Part shown: positions 1 to 5,181 of the stretch, in pieces | How positions within the stretch are numbered: position 1 is the first letter of the stretch | How the letters are laid out: each line of letters starts with the position of its first letter | NCBI GenBank assembly: GCA_965371225.1 | Contig: CBDUXP010000111.1 | Location: 1-6,755, forward strand | Direction: 5' to 3' | DNA length: 6,755 nucleotides | Source of the DNA: CBDUXP01 sp965371225 [NCBI: uncultured bacterium] | GTDB lineage: Bacteria > Abyssobacteria > SURF-5 > CBDUXP01 | Notes under the pieces: model-generated | The model's input: the letters and a program-made list of their open reading frames with translations, nothing else | What the model was told of the DNA's origin: nothing | The model's database searches: none | Position numbers and translations under genes: made by a program

Positions 1-140
1 GCGCTCCCGGTGGGCCGCTGGCCACGTACCAACCCACCATGCCGGCGATCCAACTGGAACTCCGTGGCGCGGTCAGCGGCCAACCCATCGTGAGTGGCGG
101 ACCGAACGTCACAGGGCTGCCGCTTATCGTCGCACCCTAG
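1..140 (+). CDS. 3' end of an unidentified protein (partial)
   Basis: The frame beginning at base 3 is open from the window edge to a TAG at 138-140 and gives 45 residues. The tail has short alternating hydrophobic and polar stretches (IQLELRGAVSGQPIVSGG) and ends in GLPLIVAP, which looks like beta structure. No catalytic motif, membrane segment or signal is visible and I do not recognise the family. The codons are mostly G/C-ending, as in the neighbouring genes, which favours real coding. It points the same way as lpxB and ends 71 bases before it, so it could belong to the same envelope-related cluster, but the hairpin and promoter-like box in the gap suggest a separate transcript. That this is a real gene end is likely but not certain. 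Confidence 0.5.
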   Translation, partial: APGGPLATYQPTMPAIQLELRGAVSGQPIVSGGPNVTGLPLIVAP

Positions 141-165
141 GCGGCGCCGCGGGTCCCGGGGGGCG

Positions 166-181
166 GCCGGCTGGAGCCGGC
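166..181 (+). terminator. Short GC-rich hairpin between upstream gene and lpxB
   Basis: GCCGGC (166-171) and GCCGGC (176-181) pair perfectly around a TGGA loop, 25 bases after the upstream TAG. No T-run follows, so it is a weak candidate for an intrinsic terminator. Its right arm lies about where a -35 element for the lpxB promoter would be expected, so it could instead affect lpxB expression. In sequence this rich in G and C, a 6-bp stem can also arise by chance. Confidence 0.3.
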
Positions 182-196
182 TCCCGCTGCGGCACT

Positions 197-205
197 TGCT
201 ATACT
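197..205 (+). promoter_or_regulatory. Extended -10 promoter box of lpxB
   Basis: TGCTATACT matches the extended -10 pattern TGnTATAAT with one mismatch. No recognisable TTGACA lies 16-18 bases upstream, as is common for extended -10 promoters. Only six bases separate the box from the lpxB ATG, so transcription would start at or next to the start codon and give a leaderless or nearly leaderless mRNA. This agrees with the absence of a Shine-Dalgarno sequence before the ATG. The same octamer GCTATACT occurs before the nuclease gene on the other strand. Confidence 0.5.
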
Positions 206-211
206 CAGCCG

Positions 212-1387
212 ATGGCGACGGAGCGCCCGCCCGCGCACCTGTTCATCATGACTGGGGAAGCGTCGGGGGACTTGCACGCCGCGGCGCTCGTGCGCGAATT
301 GCGCGAGTCGGTGCCGACCTTGCGCGTCACCGCCGTCGGGGGCCCGCATCTGGAATCCGTCGGTGCCACGCTCATCGCGCGCATCGAAGACTTCACGGCG
401 TTCGGGCTGGTCGAGCCCCTGGCCAAGATTCGACAGCTCTTCGCGACGCTGTTCGCCATCCTGCGCCTGGTCGACGCGGACCGGCCGGACCTGGCGCTGT
501 TGGTGGACTTCCCCGACTTCAACATGATCCTTGGCGGTCGCCTGCGCGCGCGCGGCGTCCCCATGGTCTACTACATCAGCCCGCAAATCTGGGCGTGGCG
601 AAGCGGGCGCGCCAAGAAGCTCGCGCGCCTGGTCCGCAAGATGATCTGTTTCTTTCCGTGGGAGGAGCCGCTGTACCGGGCCGTGGGGCTCGATTGCGCG
701 TACGTGGGGCATCCGCTCGTGGAGTCCGTGCGGCCCACGCGCACCCGGCGGCAGACGCGCGAGGAATTGGGCGTGGGCGAGCACGACCGGCTCGTCGCAT
801 TCCTGCCCGGCTCCCGCCCGTTTGAGATCGACCGCTTCGTCCCCCTCTACCAGGAGGCGGCGCGCATCCTGGCGGAGACGCGGCCGCACCTCCGGTTCTG
901 CCTGGCCCGCGCTCCCACCATCGCCGAGGACGCGGTGCGGCGCCACTTGCGCGAGGATGCGCCGCCGATGCACGTGATGGCGGACCGCACCTACGACGTG
1001 CTCCACGCGTGCGACTTCGCCGTGGTGGCCTCGGGCACCGCGACCCTGGAGTGCGCGCTGTTGGAGCGCCCGATGCTCGTCGTCGGCGCGGTCCACGCCC
1101 TGACTTATCGCGTCGGGATGCTCTTCAGCCATTTGCCGTATTTCGCGCTCGTCAACCACCTTGCGGGGCGCCAGATCGTCCCGGAGCTGATCCAGGACGA
1201 CGCGACCCCGGCCGCCATCGCGGACGTGACCGGCATGTTCCTCGACGATGAGGAACTCTGTCAGGCGCTGGTGCAGGACATTCGGGAGGCCACCTCCGGC
1301 TTGGGGCCGCCGGGTGCCGCGTCGCGGGCCGCGCACGCCGTCGCGGAAGTGCTGGTCGAGGTCGGCGCGTGCGAACTGGTGGTCTGA
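212..1387 (+). CDS. lpxB: Lipid-A-disaccharide synthase LpxB
   Basis: This GT-B (family GT19) glycosyltransferase joins UDP-2,3-diacylglucosamine to lipid X to form the beta-1,6-linked lipid A disaccharide, at the inner face of the cytoplasmic membrane. The 391 residues are close to the usual 380-390. Family landmarks are in order: TGEASGDLHA at 14-23; DFPDFN with the catalytic-type Asp99 (E. coli Asp98); YYISPQIWAWR near 115-125; VGHPLVE; PGSR at 199-202 (Arg202 matches E. coli Arg201); SGTATLEC from 274, the donor-site motif; and NHLAGRQIVPEL with Asn315 (E. coli Asn316). No key residue is missing. The ATG at 212 leaves a normal seven-residue lead before the first beta strand, and the next ATG (248) would remove that strand. 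There is no Shine-Dalgarno sequence. It is the first gene of a compact operon with lpxA and the YfhO-type gene. Confidence 0.97.
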   Translation: MATERPPAHLFIMTGEASGDLHAAALVRELRESVPTLRVTAVGGPHLESVGATLIARIEDFTAFGLVEPLAKIRQLFATLFAILRLVDADRPDLALLVDFPDFNMILGGRLRARGVPMVYYISPQIWAWRSGRAKKLARLVRKMICFFPWEEPLYRAVGLDCAYVGHPLVESVRPTRTRRQTREELGVGEHDRLVAFLPGSRPFEIDRFVPLYQEAARILAETRPHLRFCLARAPTIAEDAVRRHLREDAPPMHVMADRTYDVLHACDFAVVASGTATLECALLERPMLVVGAVHALTYRVGMLFSHLPYFALVNHLAGRQIVPELIQDDATPAAIADVTGMFLDDEELCQALVQDIREATSGLGPPGAASRAAHAVAEVLVEVGACELVV

Positions 1388-1388
1388 G

Positions 1389-2225
1389 GTGTCCGCGCAT
1401 CCGACCGCGATCGTCGATCCCGCCGCGCAGCTCGACCCCACCGTGGAGGTGGGACCGTACAGCATCATTCACCGTGATGTGACCGTCGGGCCGGACACCC
1501 GCATCGGGCCGCACTGCATACTGCACCCGGGCACGCGCCTCGGGGCGCGGAACGTGTTGCACGCGAACGTGTCCCTGGGCGACGTGCCGCAGAGCGTCGA
1601 CTTCGATCCGGCGACGCCGAGCACGCTGGAAATTGGCGACGGGAATACGTTCCGCGAATTCGCGACCGTGCACCGGTCCGAACAGCCCGACGGGGTCACG
1701 CGCCTCGGGCACGGGTGCTTCCTCATGGTGCACGCGCACGTGGGGCACGATTGCGTGGTCGGCGACGACGTGGTCATCGCGCCGAACACCTGCCTCGGCG
1801 GCCACGTGCGCCTCGCCGATCGCGTCTTCCTCAGCGCCAACTGCCTCGTGCACCAATTCTGCTCAGTGGGCACTCTGGCATTTTTTCAGGGGCACGCCAC
1901 ATTGTCGCTGGATGTGCCCCCCTTCGCCATGGCCTCGGGGCTGAACACGCTGCGTGGCCTGAACACCGTCGGCCTCCGCCGCGCGGGCTTTTCGGCCGAC
2001 ACGCGCCGCGCGCTTCGCCGTGCGTATAAGACCCTGTTCTACAGCGACCTGAACACGACCCAGGCCCTGGACGCGCTGGGCGCCGGCCCGCACGACCCGA
2101 TGGTTGACCTCCTGCTGGACTTCGTGCGAACGTCCGAGCGCGGGTGCGTGCGCGCGCATCGCCTCGGCCGAGACGCGCTCGCCCCGTGGGAGGACGCGGG
2201 GATCGCCGAGAAGGACACCGAGTGA
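1389..2225 (+). CDS. lpxA: Acyl-ACP--UDP-N-acetylglucosamine O-acyltransferase (LpxA type)
   Basis: LpxA moves a 3-hydroxyacyl chain from acyl carrier protein to the 3-OH of UDP-GlcNAc, the first step of lipid A synthesis, as a cytosolic trimer. The 278-residue product has the left-handed beta-helix hexapeptide pattern (HPTAIV, VGPYSI, IGPHCI) up to about residue 185. The active-site run HAHVGHDC places His120 at the catalytic His125 of E. coli; GGH at 137-139 and HQF at 155-157 match E. coli His144 and His160. LSLDVPPF and GLRRAGF then lead into the usual helical C-terminal domain, followed by some 20 residues more than in E. coli. Gly168 occupies the acyl-ruler position (E. coli Gly173), which favours a long 3-hydroxyacyl chain. 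The GTG at 1389 starts one base after the lpxB stop and puts SAHPTAIV at the normal N-terminus, so translation is probably coupled. A paralogous LpxA-like enzyme cannot be excluded. Confidence 0.9.
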   Translation: MSAHPTAIVDPAAQLDPTVEVGPYSIIHRDVTVGPDTRIGPHCILHPGTRLGARNVLHANVSLGDVPQSVDFDPATPSTLEIGDGNTFREFATVHRSEQPDGVTRLGHGCFLMVHAHVGHDCVVGDDVVIAPNTCLGGHVRLADRVFLSANCLVHQFCSVGTLAFFQGHATLSLDVPPFAMASGLNTLRGLNTVGLRRAGFSADTRRALRRAYKTLFYSDLNTTQALDALGAGPHDPMVDLLLDFVRTSERGCVRAHRLGRDALAPWEDAGIAEKDTE

Positions 2226-4564
2226 CGCGGATCCGCCGCGGCGACCTGGCGGTGGCGCTCGCGCTCGCCGCGGTGGTGCTCGGCGTGTTCTGGCGGTGGC
2301 TTGCGGCGCCCGGGCACACGCTGTACAGCCCGTGGTCGGATGTCATCGTCCAGTTCAGCGGGTGGAAGGCGTTCATGGCGCGCGCCGCGGCGGAGGGTCA
2401 CGGGATCGCGTTCTGGAATCCCACCTATTACTGCGGCACCCCCGCGTACGCCAACCCGCAATACCTGTGGGCGCATCCGCTGCACGTGCTGTTTCACGTA
2501 CTGCCGGTGGACCAAGCCATCGCGCCGACCTTTGCGTTGTACTTGCTCCTCATCGGTCTCGGCACGCACCTCTGGCTCCGCCTGTGCGGTCTCGACGTCT
2601 TGAGCGCCGGCGTCGGCGCGGTGGCCGGGGTGCTCGCGCCGCGCCTGCTCTACCACATTGCCGGCGGGTTCCTGCCGTACCTGCTCGGGGTCGCGTGCCT
2701 GCCGTGGGTGTTCGCCGCGGCGGAGTACGCCTGCCGCCGGCCCTCGGCCTGGCGGTGGGGACTCACGGCGCTTGCGCTCGCGCTGCTGGTCAGCAGCGGC
2801 TTCGTGCAACTGTGGTTGTACGCGGGATACGCCCTGGCCGTGTACGTGGCGCTGCGGCCGACCGAGGGCTGGGTGCCGTCGCCCGCCGCGACGCCGCAGC
2901 TGCCCGAGCCGAAACGGCCGCTGCTGCCACGCGCGGTGCAGCGGCTGTTCGGGTTGGCGGGTGCGTATGCCGCGTCGCTGCTACTAGCGGCGTATCACTT
3001 CTGGCCGGCATACGTGTTTGCACAGTACACCACGCGCGGCGGAACCCTGCCCCTGGAGCGCGTGACGGACATCAGCATCGTCGGGTGGCATTGGCTCACC
3101 GCGCTGCTGCCGCAGCCCTGGGGCGATCCGTCGCGCATGTTGGCCGCCGGCGACGGGCTCTGGCTTATGTGGGAGCAGAACCTCGCGTTCGGCATCGTGC
3201 CCCTCCTGTTGGTGTTCGCCGGTCGCCGCAGCCCCCACCGCCGCCTGTGGACCGCGCTCGCGCTCCTGCTGGCGGTCTGTCTCGCCTTCGCGTGGGGGGC
3301 GGGCAACCCCGCTTTCCCCCTCCTGTACCGATTGCCGGGTATCGCGCGCTTCCGTTTTCCCGTGCGGTTCCTCTTCGTGGCCGGCGTGGTGCTCTCCGGC
3401 CTGACGGCCACCGGCGTGGCCGCGCTGCTGCACGGGCCGCGGCCCCGCACGCCCCGCCCAACCGGTTGGGGGTTTGCCGTCGTCGCGCCGATCGTCGTGG
3501 GCCTCTGGCTCTTTGTCCGCGCGCGCGTGCTCGACGCGCGCATGCTCGCCACCGCTCCTGCGGCCCTGTGGTGGGTGGTGGGGATCGCGCTGACGCTGGC
3601 GATCGTGTGTGTGGTTGCACGCCGCACGCGGGACGCGCGGTGGGTCGCGGCGGCGGTCGCGGCGTTGCTCGTCATTGACGCGGGGCGCTCCGCCGGGTGG
3701 GTCGTGCGGATGGAGGATCCCGACGTGGTGTACCCCATCAATGCGCCGATTGCGGCCCTGCAAGATCGCGGTGGCGTGCAGCGCGTCATGGACTTCAGCG
3801 GCGCGGTGCACAAGGGGATGCCGGGCCGCGCGGGCTTGCAGATTCCCGACGGGTACGATCCGCTCCAGCTCGCGCACATGGTGCGGTTCATGCGCGCGCT
3901 CACCCACGACCCGGACCAGGGCGGCGGCAACGACATCCATATTGGTGACGTGCGCGAGCCACATCTGTATGCACTCCTGGGCGCCGCGGTCACCGTCGAG
4001 CGCGCGCGGGATGCGGGCACCGACCGAGCACCCATCGCCCAATTCGAGCGCGTCCCCACTTTCCAGTTCTGGCAGGGGGTGGGAAGGATTCCCGAGCGTG
4101 TCCAGGTGACTGTGGATGCCGGCGCGTTGCCGCGCGCGTTCGTGGTGGGGCCCGCCCGGCGCGTCGCCGTTGAGGATGAAGAGGACGCGTTGCGCGCCTT
4201 TGCGCCCACGCGCGAGGTGCTGCTCGCCACCGAGCCGCCCGTGCAGGGCACCGCCCGGTTCGCCGCGGCGGACATCACGGCGTACGCGCCGAACTCGGTG
4301 ACCGTGCGCGCCACCAGCGATGGGCCCGGCTACCTGGTGCTGACCGACGCCTGGTATCCCGCGTGGGCCGCCACGCGCAACGGCGAGCCGGCGCCGCTCT
4401 TGCGCGCCGACGGCATGTTCCGCGCCGTGCCGCTGCCGGCGGCGGGGGAGTGGACGGTGGAGATGCGCTACCTACCGACGGCCGAGGCGCGCGGCGCGTG
4501 GGTGACGGGGGTGGGCCTGCTGGGGTTAGTCGCGCTGGGCGTGCGGGCGCGCGCGCGGGCCTGA
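2222..4564 (+). CDS. YfhO-family multi-pass membrane protein (putative GT-C glycosyltransferase)
   Basis: A 780-residue inner-membrane protein with roughly a dozen predicted membrane helices up to about residue 495, then a large soluble domain, and one last hydrophobic helix just before the arginine-rich end. Features I associate with the YfhO family are a first extracytoplasmic loop with a GT-C-like acid (PWSDVIVQF, Asp40) followed by FWNPTYYCG; ARFRFPVRF (Arg378, Pro380, Arg382); GYDPLQL at 544-550; and the C-terminal beta domain with TDAWYPAW (Asp709, Trp711, Tyr712, Pro713) and EMRYLP. YfhO of Gram-positive bacteria takes part in glycosylating lipoteichoic acid; the substrate here is unknown. 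The GTG at 2222 overlaps the lpxA stop as GTGA and has GAGAAGG at 2208-2214 in front. Upstream in-frame starts would run into lpxA. Coupling to lpxB-lpxA suggests a role in the envelope, possibly modification of lipid A, LPS or an undecaprenyl-linked glycan. Confidence 0.82.
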   Translation: MTRIRRGDLAVALALAAVVLGVFWRWLAAPGHTLYSPWSDVIVQFSGWKAFMARAAAEGHGIAFWNPTYYCGTPAYANPQYLWAHPLHVLFHVLPVDQAIAPTFALYLLLIGLGTHLWLRLCGLDVLSAGVGAVAGVLAPRLLYHIAGGFLPYLLGVACLPWVFAAAEYACRRPSAWRWGLTALALALLVSSGFVQLWLYAGYALAVYVALRPTEGWVPSPAATPQLPEPKRPLLPRAVQRLFGLAGAYAASLLLAAYHFWPAYVFAQYTTRGGTLPLERVTDISIVGWHWLTALLPQPWGDPSRMLAAGDGLWLMWEQNLAFGIVPLLLVFAGRRSPHRRLWTALALLLAVCLAFAWGAGNPAFPLLYRLPGIARFRFPVRFLFVAGVVLSGLTATGVAALLHGPRPRTPRPTGWGFAVVAPIVVGLWLFVRARVLDARMLATAPAALWWVVGIALTLAIVCVVARRTRDARWVAAAVAALLVIDAGRSAGWVVRMEDPDVVYPINAPIAALQDRGGVQRVMDFSGAVHKGMPGRAGLQIPDGYDPLQLAHMVRFMRALTHDPDQGGGNDIHIGDVREPHLYALLGAAVTVERARDAGTDRAPIAQFERVPTFQFWQGVGRIPERVQVTVDAGALPRAFVVGPARRVAVEDEEDALRAFAPTREVLLATEPPVQGTARFAAADITAYAPNSVTVRATSDGPGYLVLTDAWYPAWAATRNGEPAPLLRADGMFRAVPLPAAGEWTVEMRYLPTAEARGAWVTGVGLLGLVALGVRARARA

Positions 4565-4565
4565 G

Positions 4566-5045
4566 CTACTCGAAGCCCGGCCCTTCGTCCTCTTCGTCGC
4601 CTTCGTCCCCGTCCGTGGTCCGATCCTGCCCCGCGGCGGCCAGCACCGAGTCGGCTACGTAGATGGGGCAGGCCGTGCGCACCGCCAGGGCGATGGCGTC
4701 GCTCGGGCGGCAGTCGATCTTGATGATGTTCTGCTCGCCGGCGCCGGCGCCGGTGCCGTTGTGATCCTGCGTGATGATCAGGTAGGCGAAGAAGGTGCCG
4801 TTGTCCAGCTTGTACACCTGCACGCACTGCAACTGGGAGGCGAAGCCCGTGAGCAGATAGGTGATGAGGTCGTGGGTCATTGGGCGCGGCATGGGCACCT
4901 TCTCCATGCCGTTGGCGATGGCGAAGGCTTCCGCGTTGCCCACGAGGATCGGCAGGATGCGGTCCTCTTTGCGCAGAATCACGATCGGCCGCTTCAGGAC
5001 GTCGTACATGACCCCGTCCAGGGCCATTTCCACCATGCTGCTCAT
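4566..5045 (-). CDS. Bifunctional nuclease (BFN / DUF151) domain protein
   Basis: A 159-residue cytosolic protein of the BFN family, whose founding members have DNase and RNase activity in vitro; the physiological role in bacteria is poorly known. The whole domain is present: VEMALDGVMYD at 5-15, PIVILRKEDRILPILVG (20-36) with NAEAFAIA, RPMTHDLI as the middle signature, and RPSDAIALA at 113-121 followed by CPIYVADSVL. A loop before the last strand holds the glycine-rich NGTGAGAG (96-103), and the protein ends in an acidic tail (141-159). Both extras lie outside the conserved core. The ATG at 5045 is chosen because it starts just before the conserved VEM strand; GTG codons at 5075 and 5066 would put the -10-like box inside the gene. 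No good Shine-Dalgarno sequence is present. The gene is convergent with the YfhO-type gene and divergent from the acidic repeat protein. Confidence 0.93.
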   Translation of the reverse strand: MSSMVEMALDGVMYDVLKRPIVILRKEDRILPILVGNAEAFAIANGMEKVPMPRPMTHDLITYLLTGFASQLQCVQVYKLDNGTFFAYLIITQDHNGTGAGAGEQNIIKIDCRPSDAIALAVRTACPIYVADSVLAAAGQDRTTDGDEGDEEDEGPGFE

Positions 5046-5054
5046 CCGGTCCGA

Positions 5055-5060
5055 AGTATA
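5055..5060 (-). promoter_or_regulatory. Candidate -10 box of the BFN gene
   Basis: Read on the minus strand, TATACT matches TATAAT in five of six places and ends nine bases before the chosen ATG, so the transcript would have a leader of only two or three bases. The longer octamer GCTATACT is identical to the one before lpxB. I see no clear -35 element at the expected distance. Both genes lack a Shine-Dalgarno sequence, which fits leaderless expression. Confidence 0.42.
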
Positions 5061-5111
5061 GCGCACCCTGCGCACCCGGCCGCGGGCGCGGATTTTCTCT
5101 CCCGCGCCGGC

Positions 5112-5138
5112 TCAAGTTTTCCCGGGAGCGACCGATAA
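5112..5138 (+). promoter_or_regulatory. Sigma-28 (FliA-type) flagellar promoter
   Basis: TCAAGTTT (5112-5119), a spacer of exactly 11 bases, and ACCGATAA (5131-5138) match the enterobacterial FliA consensus TAAAGTTT-N11-GCCGATAA at 14 of 16 positions with the canonical spacing. The A/T-rich elements stand out in a very GC-rich background. Transcription would start near 5145, leaving an untranslated leader of about 37 bases that holds the Shine-Dalgarno sequence of the next gene. It faces only the acidic repeat protein. The assignment assumes this organism's sigma-28 has the usual specificity. Confidence 0.72.
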
Positions 5139-5167
5139 CGCAGAGAACCGGTGGTGTGTGCGCCGGC

Positions 5168-5175
5168 AGGAGAGG
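5168..5175 (+). promoter_or_regulatory. Ribosome binding site deciding the start at 5182
   Basis: AGGAGAGG ends six bases before the ATG at 5182 and is the strongest Shine-Dalgarno sequence in the window. It favours this ATG over the in-frame GTG at 5158, which has no such site in front and lies upstream of it. Confidence 0.75.
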
Positions 5176-5181
5176 TTCCGC

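Noticed and set aside
141-150. Palindrome GCGGCGCCGC right after the upstream stop
   Set aside because: Ten-base GC-only palindromes are expected by chance in such sequence and nothing ties it to an operator.
137-1468. Long open frame on the minus strand opposite lpxB (443 codons)
   Set aside because: It lies opposite a gene with every LpxB motif; its product is rich in Arg, His and Gln without any domain, as expected for an antisense shadow in GC-rich DNA.
2104-3678. Plus-strand 524-codon frame overlapping the YfhO-type gene
   Set aside because: Arg/Ala/Gly-rich out-of-frame product without hydrophobic or catalytic pattern; a frame shadow.
2995-4314. Long minus-strand frames (350-440 codons) opposite the YfhO-type gene
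   Set aside because: Ser/Arg/Thr/Pro-rich low-complexity products without motifs; the plus-strand frame carries the family signatures and hydrophobic periodicity.
5158-5181. GTG at 5158 as start of the acidic repeat protein
   Set aside because: No ribosome site in front, and the strong AGGAGAGG lies between it and the ATG at 5182.
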